A stretch of DNA of 64,000 bases, taken from Ideonella paludis (lineage in GTDB: Bacteria; Pseudomonadota; Gammaproteobacteria; Burkholderiales; Burkholderiaceae_C). The translations under genes were made by a program, and so were the position numbers. The stretch spans positions 372,001 through 436,000 of the forward strand of contig NZ_JAGQDG010000004.1 in NCBI RefSeq assembly GCF_018069865.1. The letters run 5' to 3'. Numbering within the stretch: the stretch's first letter is position 1; each line of letters starts with the position of its first letter. The notes under the pieces were generated by a model. It saw only the letters and a list, made by a program, of their open reading frames with translations. It did no database searches and was not told the DNA's origin. Below, one piece after another: positions 17,122-26,198 of this stretch.

Positions 17122-17340
17122 ATGAACGCTCAAGCCCTCGTCCTCAGCAGCGTCTCTGCCCGCATCACCGCCTTCCTCGGCGCCAGCCTGCTGTCGCTGT
17201 GTGTGCTGACCGGCATCGACACCCTGGCTGCCCGTGACTACGCCGCTGCCGTGGCCGCCCACAGCGGCAGCAGCAGTACCTGGCAAGTGGCGGAGACTCA
17301 GACGGTGGTCGTCACCGCCAAGCGCCTGTCCTCGATCTGA
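17122..17340 (+). CDS. Small predicted membrane protein (72 aa)
   Basis: An unrecognised 72-residue protein. AAGGAG lies seven bases before the ATG, which supports translation. The N-terminal half has one hydrophobic segment (ITAFLGASLLSLCVLTGIDTLA); the rest is polar (TWQVAETQTVVVTAKRL). It could be a single-pass inner-membrane or exported small protein. It stands alone between the second Bug gene and an SRPBCC gene. Confidence 0.55.
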   Translation: MNAQALVLSSVSARITAFLGASLLSLCVLTGIDTLAARDYAAAVAAHSGSSSTWQVAETQTVVVTAKRLSSI

Positions 17341-17452
17341 TCTGACATCTGGCCCTCTGGGGCAGGTCGTCCCGCAGGGCATTGTGGCGGGGGCTGCGGG
17401 CCTTGGGGCCAGTCGGTATGATCGTTGGGATACAGACTGCCCGACCGCCATC

Positions 17453-17893
17453 ATGCCGCACACCATCACCCTGCACCGCGTCCTCAAAGCGCCCGCCGAA
17501 CGCGTCTATCGTGCCTTTTTGGATGCCGACGCGCTGGCCAAATGGATGTCACCGAATGGCTTTACCGCCAAGGTGCATCACCTCGACGCCAAGGTCGGCG
17601 GCGGCTTTCGCATCAGCTTCACCAACTTCAGCAATGGCCAAAGCCATGCTTTTGGGGGCACCTACTTAGAGCTGCTGCCGAACGAGCGTCTGCGCTACAC
17701 CGACCAGTTCGAAGACCCCAGCTTGCCCGGCACCATCGAGGTCACGATCTCGATCAAGCCCGTCTCACTGGGCACCGATCTGCGGATTGAGCAGGCGGGC
17801 ATCCCGGATGTGATTCCGGCCGAGGCTTGTTATGTGGGCTGGCAAGAGTCTTTGCTGCTGCTGGGCAAGCTGGTCGAGACCCAAGTCGAGTAA
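17453..17893 (+). CDS. SRPBCC/AHSA1-family protein
   Basis: A 146-residue START-like protein of the Aha1 C-terminal (AHSA1) type. It begins TLHRVLKAPAERVYRAFLDA, followed by WMSPNGFTAKV, GGGFRISFTNFSNG and the C-terminal GWQESLLLLGKLVE, all characteristic of the family. Members form a hydrophobic pocket and are often stress- or toxin-related; the ligand is unknown. I start at ATG 17453. Seven bases after its stop the YghU-like glutathione transferase gene begins, so the SRPBCC protein and two glutathione transferases likely form one detoxification operon. Confidence 0.87.
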   Translation: MPHTITLHRVLKAPAERVYRAFLDADALAKWMSPNGFTAKVHHLDAKVGGGFRISFTNFSNGQSHAFGGTYLELLPNERLRYTDQFEDPSLPGTIEVTISIKPVSLGTDLRIEQAGIPDVIPAEACYVGWQESLLLLGKLVETQVE

Positions 17894-17900
17894 GCCCATC

Positions 17901-18779
17901 ATGAGTGACGCCAACACCTACACGCCACCCGCTGTCTGGACCTGGAACCAAGCCAACGGCGGCACCTTTGCCAGCATCAACCGGCCGATCAGCGGGGCCA
18001 CGCATGAGCAGCCCTTGCCCGTCGGGCGCCACCCCTTGCAGCTCTATTCGCTGGGCACCCCCAACGGCGTGAAGGTCACCATCATGCTGGAGGAGCTGCT
18101 GGCCCTGGGGCACGGCGGGGCCGAATACGACGCCTGGCTGATCCGTATCCATGAGGGCCAACAGTTTGGCAGCGGCTTTGTCGAGGCCAACCCCAACTCC
18201 AAGATCCCGGCCCTGGTGGACCACAGCGGCGCCAAGCCGCAGCGGGTGTTTGAGTCGGGTGCCATCCTGATGTACTTGGCCGAGAAGTTTGGCGCCTTCC
18301 TGCCCACCGAGCCTGCAGCACGCACCGCGTGTTTGTCGTGGTTGTTCTGGCAGATGGGCAGCGCGCCATTTCTGGGCGGCGGCTTTGGGCATTTCTATGC
18401 CTATGCGCCGGTCAAAATCGAGTACGCCATCGACCGCTATGCCATGGAGGTCAAGCGCCAACTCGACGTCTTGGACAAGCACCTGGCCCAACACACCTAT
18501 CTGGCGGGCGAGGACTACAGCATTGCCGACATGGCCACCTGGCCTTGGTACGGCGCGCTCGTCAAAGGCGTGCTCTACAACGCGGGCGAGTTCTTGCAGG
18601 TCCACGACTACACCCATGTCCGGCGCTGGGCTGATCTCATCGCCCAACGCCCGGCGGTGCAGCGGGGCCGCATGGTCAACCGCACCTTTGGCGAGCTCAG
18701 CAGCCAACTGCATGAGCGCCACGACGCCAGCGACTTCGACACCCGAACCCAAGACAAGCTGCAGGCCGCGCGGCCATGA
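17901..18779 (+). CDS. yghU: YghU-like glutathione S-transferase / disulfide-bond oxidoreductase
   Basis: A 292-residue glutathione transferase of the YghU/YfcG (Nu) class. It has the long N-terminal extension (WTWNQANGGTFASINRPISG), a thioredoxin-like domain with LYSLGTPNGVKVTIMLEEL and NPNSKIPALVDH, and a helical C-terminal domain including GEDYSIADMATWPWYG. Nu-class enzymes bind two glutathiones and show disulfide reductase activity with organic hydroperoxides. It overlaps the next glutathione transferase gene by four bases. Confidence 0.92.
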   Translation: MSDANTYTPPAVWTWNQANGGTFASINRPISGATHEQPLPVGRHPLQLYSLGTPNGVKVTIMLEELLALGHGGAEYDAWLIRIHEGQQFGSGFVEANPNSKIPALVDHSGAKPQRVFESGAILMYLAEKFGAFLPTEPAARTACLSWLFWQMGSAPFLGGGFGHFYAYAPVKIEYAIDRYAMEVKRQLDVLDKHLAQHTYLAGEDYSIADMATWPWYGALVKGVLYNAGEFLQVHDYTHVRRWADLIAQRPAVQRGRMVNRTFGELSSQLHERHDASDFDTRTQDKLQAARP

Positions 18780-19411
18780 TCACGCTCTACGACTGCGCCA
18801 CCGCGCCCAGCCCCCGGCGGGCGCGGATGCTGCTGGCCGAGAAGGGCGTGGCCCATGAGACGGTCCAAATTGACTTGAGGCAGGGGGAGCAGATGGGCGA
18901 GGCCTATCGCGCCATCAACCCCCAGTGCACGGTGCCTGCGCTGCGCACCGAAGAAGGCGTGGTGCTGACCGACAACGCCGCGATTGCGGCCTATCTGGAA
19001 GCCCGCTTTCCCGAGCCGCCGCTGATGGGCCAAAGCCCCACCGACAAGGCCGAGATTGCCAGTTGGCACTGGCGGGCCGAGTTTGAAGGCCTGATGGCGA
19101 TTGCCGAGGCGCTGCGCAACAGCAGCCCGGCCATGGCGCGCCGCGCGCTGCCCGGCCCGGTGAACTATGAGCAAATCCCCGCCTTGGCAGAGCGCGGCCT
19201 GCACCGCTTGCAGCAGTTCTTCAGTGAGCTGAACGCCCACCTCGAAGGGCGCCGCTTTGTGGCCGCTGAGCAGTTCAGCATCGCTGACATCACCGCCGTG
19301 GTGGCAGTGGACTTTGCACGGGTGGTCAAGGTCAAGCCAGATGCCGAGCAACACCCGCATCTGCTGCGCTGGCGCGCCGACATGGCGCAGCGGCCTGCCA
19401 TGGCACTTTAG
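18776..19411 (+). CDS. Glutathione S-transferase family protein
   Basis: A 211-residue glutathione transferase. The thioredoxin-like domain has LYDCATAPSPRRARMLLAEK, NPQCTVPALRTEEG and LTDNAAIAAYLEARFPEPPL. The helical domain ends with FSIADITAVVAVDFARVVKV. It is coupled by ATGA overlap to the YghU-like gene. The substrate is unknown; the series suggests glutathione-dependent detoxification. Confidence 0.9.
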   Translation: MITLYDCATAPSPRRARMLLAEKGVAHETVQIDLRQGEQMGEAYRAINPQCTVPALRTEEGVVLTDNAAIAAYLEARFPEPPLMGQSPTDKAEIASWHWRAEFEGLMAIAEALRNSSPAMARRALPGPVNYEQIPALAERGLHRLQQFFSELNAHLEGRRFVAAEQFSIADITAVVAVDFARVVKVKPDAEQHPHLLRWRADMAQRPAMAL

Positions 19412-19447
19412 CTATCATCTGCGCCCACCAAGATCGAGGAGGAGCGC

Positions 19448-20614
19448 ATGAAAACATTGGCCATTGCCAAGGGAGAGTTGTGGCTGCACGAGGGAACGAA
19501 CAGCCCACGCCAGATCGTGTCCGCCTTTGCGCGCGAAGTGATCGAGCGCGACGAGCGCAGCCGCCGCACCACCTCGTGGAAGCATGCGCCCCGCGAGCAG
19601 CAAAGCGGCGTCATTCCCAGCAGCTCCCTGTGGGGCACCCAGCAAAGCGCCGCGATGGCGCCGCCCAAGTTCTTGCAGGCCTGCTTCGGGGCCAATGATC
19701 AGACCATCTACTACGTGCTCAAAGTCGGCGAGGCCACGGGCCTGTTCCGCCAGCATTTGGATGAAGACCGCGAAGTCCGTTTGTTCCATCGCACGGGCTT
19801 CAGCATCGACGGTTTGGCCTACAACCCGCAGGACCAGCGCTTGGTGCTGGGGGTCCGCATGCACGACGGCACAGCGCAGCTGGAGGTCTATGACGAAGAC
19901 GGCAACCTCAAAGGAGCCATCACCGGCGGAGACAGCCAGGACGGCCACCCCGCGCTGGTGCCTGGCAGCGCCAGCACCATCGTGTTCCAAAGCACCGGGG
20001 TAGCCCGCCACCCTGAGCATGGCTATGTGGTGGCGGCCAGCCACGCCACCGTCTGCAAGCTGGACTACCGCAGTGGCCAGCTAGAAACCCTGCTGGACGA
20101 CAAACACTTTGACTTCATCGCGCCAAAGGTGGGTTCGGACGGCACGCTCTATGCCATCCGCCGCCCCATTGAAAAGCCGCCCACCGAGCGCGCGAGCAAC
20201 GCCCTGCTGGACACGGTGATGATGCCCATCCGGCTCATCAAGGCTGTGTTTGGCTTCCTCAATATCTTCTCGATGCTGTACGGCAAAGAGCCGCTGCGAT
20301 CGGCCGGTGGCCCACGCACGCCCGAGCTCGATCAAGACCTGGGCCGGCTCTGGCTGCATGGCCGCATGATTGAGCTCAGCAAGGTCCGCAACGACCCTGG
20401 GCATGCGGGCCACCTCGTGCCAGCGAGCTGGGAGCTGGTGCGCCAACCGCCGGGGCGTCAGTTGCAGATCGTCGCCAACCATGTGGCGGGCTTTGATGTG
20501 TTGAGCAATGGCCAACTGCTCTACACCAACGGCTATGAATTGACCCATTGGCAGGATGGCCGCAAGACCAGCCTGGGGCGCCACGAGCTGATCGAAACGG
20601 TGGCGGTGCGCTGA
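19448..20614 (+). CDS. Hypothetical protein, predicted beta-propeller-like
   Basis: An unrecognised 388-residue protein with a strong ribosome-binding site (GAGGAGGAG, five bases before ATG). There is no signal peptide or clear membrane helix. Repeating strand-turn-strand units such as DGLAYNPQDQRLVLGVRM, LEVYDEDGNLKGA, VVAASHATVCKLDYRSGQLE and DGTLYAIRRPI suggest a propeller of the SMP-30/WD40-like sort. A hydrophobic insertion occurs near VFGFLNIFSMLYG. The final block (VLSNGQLLYTNGYELTHWQ) again looks propeller-like and could close the ring. Function unknown; it lies upstream of an rRNA-type methyltransferase gene on the same strand. Confidence 0.55.
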   Translation: MKTLAIAKGELWLHEGTNSPRQIVSAFAREVIERDERSRRTTSWKHAPREQQSGVIPSSSLWGTQQSAAMAPPKFLQACFGANDQTIYYVLKVGEATGLFRQHLDEDREVRLFHRTGFSIDGLAYNPQDQRLVLGVRMHDGTAQLEVYDEDGNLKGAITGGDSQDGHPALVPGSASTIVFQSTGVARHPEHGYVVAASHATVCKLDYRSGQLETLLDDKHFDFIAPKVGSDGTLYAIRRPIEKPPTERASNALLDTVMMPIRLIKAVFGFLNIFSMLYGKEPLRSAGGPRTPELDQDLGRLWLHGRMIELSKVRNDPGHAGHLVPASWELVRQPPGRQLQIVANHVAGFDVLSNGQLLYTNGYELTHWQDGRKTSLGRHELIETVAVR

Positions 20615-20643
20615 GCGCACCCCGCTGCTGCAGCCGCCACACG

Positions 20644-21573
20644 ATGCACGCCCTGCTTGCCACCATCGCCAGCCTGCCCTTGCCCGCCGAGGCTTGCCGC
20701 GTCTTTCATGGGCGCGGCGGCCTGCACCCAGGCTGCGAGCAATGGTCACTCGATTTCTATCCACCCGTTTGGCTGCTGACCAGCTTTGCCCCGGTCACTG
20801 ACGATGAGTTAGCCCAGATCGGCCAGGCACTGGCCACCCGCTGGGCCGAGCTGGCGCCAGGCCAGCCTTTGAATTGGGTGTTTCAGCATCGGGATGAGTT
20901 CCGCGTTCAGAACCGTTTGATGGCCGGCAGCGTGCCCTCGCCACACCTCGTGAGTGAGCACGGTGCACGCTACGAGGTGCACCTGCTGCGCGGCCAGAAC
21001 CACGGCCTGTTTTTGGACATGGCCGCTGGCCGCCAATGGGTACAGCGCTGGGCGCAAGCCCACCCGCGCGGCCGCGTGCTGAACCTGTTTGCCTACACCT
21101 GCGCTTTCTCGGTGGTGGCGCGGCTGGCGGGTGCGGGCTCGGTGTTGAACTTTGACATGGCCAAAGGGCCGCTGGCCCAAGGGCAGCGCAACCATGAGCT
21201 CAACGGCGTGCAAGAGGGCACCGCCTTCATGCCGCATGACATCTTCAGCTCTTGGGGCAAGATCACCCGGCGCGGGCCCTATGACCTGGTGATTGCCGAC
21301 CCGCCCAGCTACCAAAAAGGCAGCTTTGTCGCCACCAAGGACTACGCTCGCCTGGTGCGCCGCCTGCCCGACCTGATCGCCCCCGGCGGCCATGCGCTGC
21401 TGGCTTTGAATGCCCCCGAGCTGGGCCCGGCGTTCTTGCTGGACTTGGTCCAGCAGGAGGCCCCGATGTTCAACTTGGTGGAGCGGGTGGCCAATCCCGC
21501 ATCCTTCGCAGATGCCGATGAGGACCGCGCGCTCAAAGTCTTGGTCTTTGAGCGCGCGACCTCGTCACGCTGA
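20644..21573 (+). CDS. Class I SAM-dependent methyltransferase, RlmI/RlmK-like
   Basis: A 309-residue methyltransferase of the COG1092 type, related to the 23S rRNA m5C/m7G enzymes. SAM-binding motif I is [20 protein letters not shown], the acidic strand is VLNFDMAKG, and the catalytic region is [14 protein letters not shown]. The N-terminal PUA domain of RlmI is absent; instead there is about 130 residues of its own. ATG at 20644 follows the propeller gene by 29 bases. It ends nine bases inside the convergent chemoreceptor gene. Confidence 0.82.
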   Translation: MHALLATIASLPLPAEACRVFHGRGGLHPGCEQWSLDFYPPVWLLTSFAPVTDDELAQIGQALATRWAELAPGQPLNWVFQHRDEFRVQNRLMAGSVPSPHLVSEHGARYEVHLLRGQNHGLFLDMAAGRQWVQRWAQAHPRGRVLNLFAYTCAFSVVARLAGAGSVLNFDMAKGPLAQGQRNHELNGVQEGTAFMPHDIFSSWGKITRRGPYDLVIADPPSYQKGSFVATKDYARLVRRLPDLIAPGGHALLALNAPELGPAFLLDLVQQEAPMFNLVERVANPASFADADEDRALKVLVFERATSSR

Positions 21574-23391
21574 CACGAGGCGCTGAGACGAATCGGTGCG
21601 GAACTCGCTCACCACGGTCGCCAGTCGAGTCGCTTGTTCGTTCAAGCTGGCCGCAGCGGCGGCGGACTGCTCGACCAAGGCAGCGTTTTGCTGGGTCATT
21701 TGATCCAAACGGTTGACGGCCTGGTTCACCTCGGTCAGGCCATCACGCTGCTCACGAGCGCCGGCTGCAATGTCGCCAATCAGGTCGGCCACGCGGCGAA
21801 CGCCACCCACGATGTCATTCATCACCTCACCGGTTCGCTGGACCTGCGCAGCGCCCGTGTTCACATGCTCCACCGACGTGTCGATCAGGGTCTTGATCTC
21901 CCGAGCCGCCACCGCTGAGCGCTGCGCCAAGCTGCGCACCTCGCTGGCCACCACAGCAAAGCCGCGGCCCTGCTCTCCGGCACGGGCAGCTTCAACCGCA
22001 GCGTTCAGCGCCAAGATATTGGTTTGAAACGCGATGCCGTCGATCACGCCGATGATTTCAGAGATGCGATTCGAGCTCTCCGTCATCTGATCCATGCTGT
22101 CGACCACCTTGCCCACCACCTCACCACCACGGTGGGCGGCCTCTGCCGCCGAGCGGGCCAGCAAGTTGGCCTGATCGGCCACTTCCGCAGAGTGAATCAC
22201 GCGGTCCGCCATGATGGCCATGGAGCTCGCCGTGTTCTGCAGGCTCGACGCAGTGGTCTCGGTGCGGTTGGAGAGGTCCAGATTGCCTTGCGCGATTTCG
22301 GACGCCGCCAATCGCACGGACTCGCTGCTGGATCGAATGTCATTGAGGGTGCTGCAGATCTTGCCCACAAACTGGTTGAAGTCTTGGGCGATCTCCGAGA
22401 GCTCATCGCGGCCCGAGTGGCTCAGGCGTCGCGTCAGGTCGCCATCGCCTTGAGCGGCTTCTCGCATCGCATCACGCAAGCGGGACAGGCCCCGCAGTTG
22501 CACCGACACCAGGCCGCCGAGCAGCACCACACACAGCACCGACAGCGCCAAGCCCACGATGACGGACTCCCACATCAGCGCTGTGAACTCGGATAAGGAT
22601 TCATCACGGTGCATGGCCACCACCAGGGTCCAACCCGAGTCACCCACGGTTCTCGCTGACAGCAACATGTCTTGGTCGCCGATCCGAGCCTGCAAGAGTG
22701 AACCGTCCGCCGTGCTGAGCCATTCAGGGGTGATCAAGGGACTCAGCTCCAAGGCGGGCTTCATGCGCCGCTCGGCTTCAGGGTGCACCAACACCTGACC
22801 GGCCTTAGACACCACAAAGCCATAACTCAAGGGCGTCGGCTTGACCAGCAACACGCTCTTGGCCACCCCCTCCAGCGACATGTCCGCCCCCGCCACGGCG
22901 GAGAGCGTTCCAGCGGCGTAAACGGCCTTGGAGAAAGTCACCACCAGCTTGCCCGTCTTGGCGTCCAGCACAGGCTCGGTCAATTCCACGTTCTCGGACT
23001 CCAGCGCTTGCTTGTACCAAGCTTTGACCGTGGGATCGACCTTGCTGCCCAGATCCTGCAGCGAAGACGAGGTGAAGCGCTTGTCCACATAGCCAAAGTA
23101 GGTGCGTTCAAACCCGCCCGACTGTGCGGCCTGCAGCAGCTTGCCGGTGGGGTCAGGGTGGTCGGCCGCTGGGACCAGAGACTCCAGCACGGCCGCATGG
23201 GCTTCAATCCAATCCTCGGTGCCCGCCACCACCGCCTGGCTCAGAGAGCGTGCCTCGTCCCCCAAAGAGTGAAGTGCCGCATCCCGCGCCGCATAGGCGT
23301 TGTACGCCGCGAGACTGAGCATGCTCAGCAACATCATGACACCGGTGGCGGCCACCAAGCGACCGCGCAATGTGTGAAGAGCAGAGATCAT
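21565..23391 (-). CDS. Methyl-accepting chemotaxis protein, dCache sensor
   Basis: A 608-residue transmembrane chemoreceptor. Membrane helix 1 is within residues ~10-32, followed by a periplasmic sensor domain of about 240 residues that looks like dCache ([32 protein letters not shown]). Helix 2 is near [19 protein letters not shown], then a HAMP domain ([20 protein letters not shown]). The cytoplasmic coiled coil carries the conserved hairpin tip [20 protein letters not shown]. There is no CheR-docking pentapeptide at the C-terminus. Its ligand is not predictable. Confidence 0.95.
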   Translation of the reverse strand: MISALHTLRGRLVAATGVMMLLSMLSLAAYNAYAARDAALHSLGDEARSLSQAVVAGTEDWIEAHAAVLESLVPAADHPDPTGKLLQAAQSGGFERTYFGYVDKRFTSSSLQDLGSKVDPTVKAWYKQALESENVELTEPVLDAKTGKLVVTFSKAVYAAGTLSAVAGADMSLEGVAKSVLLVKPTPLSYGFVVSKAGQVLVHPEAERRMKPALELSPLITPEWLSTADGSLLQARIGDQDMLLSARTVGDSGWTLVVAMHRDESLSEFTALMWESVIVGLALSVLCVVLLGGLVSVQLRGLSRLRDAMREAAQGDGDLTRRLSHSGRDELSEIAQDFNQFVGKICSTLNDIRSSSESVRLAASEIAQGNLDLSNRTETTASSLQNTASSMAIMADRVIHSAEVADQANLLARSAAEAAHRGGEVVGKVVDSMDQMTESSNRISEIIGVIDGIAFQTNILALNAAVEAARAGEQGRGFAVVASEVRSLAQRSAVAAREIKTLIDTSVEHVNTGAAQVQRTGEVMNDIVGGVRRVADLIGDIAAGAREQRDGLTEVNQAVNRLDQMTQQNAALVEQSAAAAASLNEQATRLATVVSEFRTDSSQRLVSA

Positions 23392-23595
23392 CGGGACCTA
23401 CTTCCGTGCTGCAGTTCTGATGTCGGCCCGACTGACATAGTGAGCTACTACGACCCCAAACGCTGGCAGCAAGTGTGTAGAAGTTCCGACCCTAGTAGCG
23501 GGCAGAAATCCGTCCTCAATACTTGTCTAATCAAGTGGATTCCGACATATGTCTGGTCAAAGCTGTCAAACGGCTGTCGCTCAAAATCAATGTAG

Positions 23596-24627
23596 TTAAC
23601 CTCCATCATCATGGGGCTGGGTGCCCATGCTCTGCATCACCTGCGCCGCGATGCCTAGGGCCCGCCAACGCAGCGCCGGCTCATAGACATCACACACCAG
23701 CATCAGCTCGTCCGCCCCAGTGGCTTGCAGCAGCCGGGCAAAGCCCTCGCGCACGGTTTGGGGGCTGCCAATGACGGCGGCGCCCAGAAAGTCGGCAATG
23801 CCGGCACGTTCAGCCGGGTTCAACTGGGCCACGTAGTCGGGCACCGGCGGCCCGAGGCGGCGCCGGTCACCCCGCAAGATGCCCAACACCCGCTGATAGA
23901 TGCTGCTGGCCAGGAACTGCGCTTCGTCGTCTGTGGGCGCGGCCACCAGCGGCACCCCGATCACCACATAAGGCTTGGCCAGCGTGGCCGAGGGCTTGAA
24001 CGCGCTGCGGTAGACCTCCAAGGCCTGCATCAGCATGCGCGGTGCGAAGTGCGACGCAAAAGCGTAGGGCAAGCCCCGCTCGGCGGCCAACTGTGCGGAG
24101 AACAAGCTGGAGCCCAAAAGCCAGATTGGCACCTGCGTGCCCGCGCCCGGCATGGCCACCACGCGCTGGCCCGGCTGCGCGGGGGCGAGAAACTGCTGCA
24201 AGGCTTGGACCTCGCGCGGAAAGTCTTCTTCAGTCTCGGGCCTGTCGCGGCGCAGCGCCCGCATGGTTTCGCGGTCGGTGCCGGGGGCGCGGCCCAGGCC
24301 CAGATCGATCCGGCCCGGGTAGAGCTCGGCCAAGGTGCCAAAGGCTTCGGCCACCACCAGCGGCGCATGGTTGGGCAACATGACGCCGCCCGAGCCCACG
24401 CGAATGCGCTGGGTGGCACCCGCAATATGGCCCACCAACACCGCCGTGGCCGAGCTGGCAATGCCCGCCATATTGTGGTGCTCGGCCAGCCAATAGCGGG
24501 TGAAGCCCAGACCCTCCACATGCTGGGCGGTGCGCCGCGCCACGGCCAGCGCATCGGCCACACTGCTGCCCTCTCGAACAGCGACCAGATCCAACATCGA
24601 GAGGGGCACAGGGCGAAGGGTGTTCAT
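23596..24627 (-). CDS. Luciferase-like flavin-dependent monooxygenase
   Basis: A 343-residue LLM-class (bacterial luciferase-like) protein of the YhbW type. The start reads [20 protein letters not shown], followed by [38 protein letters not shown] and [13 protein letters not shown], all hallmark segments of the FMN/F420 barrel. ATG at 24627 is preferred over an earlier in-frame start. It lies 60 bases downstream of the argD-type gene and could be in the same transcript. Substrate unknown. Confidence 0.9.
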   Translation of the reverse strand: MNTLRPVPLSMLDLVAVREGSSVADALAVARRTAQHVEGLGFTRYWLAEHHNMAGIASSATAVLVGHIAGATQRIRVGSGGVMLPNHAPLVVAEAFGTLAELYPGRIDLGLGRAPGTDRETMRALRRDRPETEEDFPREVQALQQFLAPAQPGQRVVAMPGAGTQVPIWLLGSSLFSAQLAAERGLPYAFASHFAPRMLMQALEVYRSAFKPSATLAKPYVVIGVPLVAAPTDDEAQFLASSIYQRVLGILRGDRRRLGPPVPDYVAQLNPAERAGIADFLGAAVIGSPQTVREGFARLLQATGADELMLVCDVYEPALRWRALGIAAQVMQSMGTQPHDDGG

Positions 24628-24687
24628 GGCGTGATGATGCCTGCAATCCGCTGGCCCTGCGGGCAGCGCGAAGAGCAAACCCAAGCG

Positions 24688-25896
24688 CTATGCGGCCATG
24701 CTGGTGTGGTGCTGCGCCGCCAAGGCCGCGCCCAGCACGGCCAAGCCATGCTCGATCTCCTCGGCCGTGCTGTTGAGCCTGGGCATGAAGCGCAGGCAAT
24801 GCGGGCGCGCCGCGTTGACCAGCAGGCCGCGCGCTCGGCAAGCGCGCACCAAGGCGGGGGCATGGTCCTGGCCCAACTCCAGCGCCCACAGCAGGCCGGC
24901 GCCGCGCACTTCACCCAAGCCATGCTCTTCCGAGAGGGCTTGCAAACCGCGTTGCAACTGCAGCCCGATGCGGCGCACCTGGGCCAAGAAAGCGGGCTGG
25001 CTGATCTCGGCCAACACGCCCAAAGCGACCGCGCACATCAAGGGGTTGCCCGCATAGGTGCCGCCTTGGTCGCCATGCTCGAACACGCTGCAGTGAGCCT
25101 GCGCCAGCACCGCCGAGATGGGCACGCCGCCGCCCAAGCCCTTGCCCAAAGTCAGGATGTCCGGCCGCACGCCAAAGTGGTGAAAGCCGAACAGCTCGCC
25201 CAAGCGGCCGCAGCCGGTTTGCACCTCGTCAAAGATCAGCAGCAAGCCTTGCTCATCGCACAGCGCACGCAGCGCCTGCAAGAAGGCTGGCGAGGCCGGC
25301 CGCACCCCCGCCTCGCCCTGCACCGGCTCCAGCATGATGGCCACGGTGCGCTGGCTCAAGCGCGCCTTCACACTGTCCAGGTCATTGAGCCGCGCTTTGG
25401 CAAAGCCTTCCATGCGCGGCGCAAACATCTCGTCCCAGCCGGGTTTTCCGCTCGCGGCCATGGTCGCCAAGTTGCGCCCGTGAAAGCCGTTCTCAAAGGT
25501 GATGATCTCGTGCGCCCCCGCTCGATGCAGCCGCCCCCACTTGCGCGCCAGCTTGATTGCCCCTTCATTGGCCTCTGCCCCCGTGCTGCCAAAGAAGACT
25601 TGATCCATGCCGCTGAGCCCACACAAGGCTTGCGCCAATTGCAGGGCAGGCAGGTTGTAGAGCGCGGGGCTGGGCGTCAGCAGCAAGCTACTTTGCGCCT
25701 GCAGCGCCTGGCTGATGACCGGCGGGCAGTGGCCCAGCGCATTCACGGCCCAGCCTTGCAGCCAGTCCAGGTAGCGCTGGCCGGCGGCGTCCCACAGCCA
25801 GGCGCCCTCGCCGCGCACAAAGACCTGCTCGGGGCGCTCGGTCACGGGCATCAAGGTGTGGACGTTCAAGGAAGGCAGGGGCTGTGGGCAGGTCAT
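24688..25896 (-). CDS. argD: Acetylornithine aminotransferase (ArgD type)
   Basis: A 402-residue class-III PLP aminotransferase. Family motifs are YLDWLQGWAVNALGH, FFGSTGAEANEGAIKLARKW, ITFENGFHGRNLATMAASGK, LLIFDEVQTGCGRLG and the PLP-lysine segment LTLGKGLGGGVPISAV. The enzyme would convert N-acetylglutamate semialdehyde to N-acetylornithine in arginine synthesis and may also act in lysine synthesis. ATG at 25896 has GAAAGG six bases upstream. A leader peptide rich in arginine and a terminator precede it, supporting the arginine assignment and pointing to attenuation. Other class-III transaminase activities cannot be excluded. Confidence 0.88.
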   Translation of the reverse strand: MTCPQPLPSLNVHTLMPVTERPEQVFVRGEGAWLWDAAGQRYLDWLQGWAVNALGHCPPVISQALQAQSSLLLTPSPALYNLPALQLAQALCGLSGMDQVFFGSTGAEANEGAIKLARKWGRLHRAGAHEIITFENGFHGRNLATMAASGKPGWDEMFAPRMEGFAKARLNDLDSVKARLSQRTVAIMLEPVQGEAGVRPASPAFLQALRALCDEQGLLLIFDEVQTGCGRLGELFGFHHFGVRPDILTLGKGLGGGVPISAVLAQAHCSVFEHGDQGGTYAGNPLMCAVALGVLAEISQPAFLAQVRRIGLQLQRGLQALSEEHGLGEVRGAGLLWALELGQDHAPALVRACRARGLLVNAARPHCLRFMPRLNSTAEEIEHGLAVLGAALAAQHHTSMAA

Positions 25897-25925
25897 GATG
25901 GGCCTTTCAATCAAAAGTGGCGAGA

Positions 25926-25959
25926 CAAAGAAAAAGGCCACGGGGTGAACCGTGGCCTT
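25926..25959 (-). terminator. Intrinsic terminator in the argD leader (attenuator)
   Basis: On the minus strand a perfect 10-bp stem, AAGGCCACGG, six-base loop, CCGTGGCCTT, is followed directly by TTTCTTTG. There is no upstream minus-strand gene whose end it could serve. It lies 25 bases after the leader peptide stop and about 30 bases before the argD start, the classical position of an attenuator. Confidence 0.8.
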
Positions 25960-25984
25960 GGGGGGAGAAATGGGAGTCTGGGGC

Positions 25985-26101
25985 TTAGATCGACTTCGGC
26001 TTTCTCTCACGCGCAGCGCACGGCAGCGAGCGACGGGCTCGTGCAGCTCGTGCGGCTCGCGCTTGGGCAGCGCTGGTGAAAGAAAGGGCGATCAAGAACA
26101 T
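25985..26101 (-). CDS. Arginine-rich leader peptide of argD (38 aa)
   Basis: A 38-codon reading frame ending 88 bases before argD, too short for normal gene finders. Its middle reads AQARAARAARARRS and it ends AARERKPKSI, with seven arginines. Three are CGA and one is AGA, codons rare in the neighbouring genes. It is followed by the intrinsic terminator. The arrangement matches ribosome-mediated attenuation: stalling at arginine codons when charged tRNA-Arg is low would let transcription pass into argD. I did not find a textbook anti-terminator, though CCGTG within the leader can pair with CACGG of the terminator's 5' arm. An in-frame ATG at 26110 would add three residues. No good ribosome-binding site is seen; a TAAGAT box at 26109-26114 may make the message leaderless. 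Confidence 0.65.
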   Translation of the reverse strand: MFLIALSFTSAAQARAARAARARRSLPCAARERKPKSI

Positions 26102-26198
26102 GAGGGACATCTTAGGCCAACACCGTGTCAACCCGCATCCGCACCGTTGCAAGATGTGGACAATGCACTGGCCCCGACCTCCAACGAGTGCACTGCCC

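Noticed and set aside
23725-26079. A 784-codon plus-strand frame opposite the monooxygenase and argD genes
   Set aside because: It is antisense to two motif-supported enzymes and encodes His/Gln/Gly-rich nonsense.
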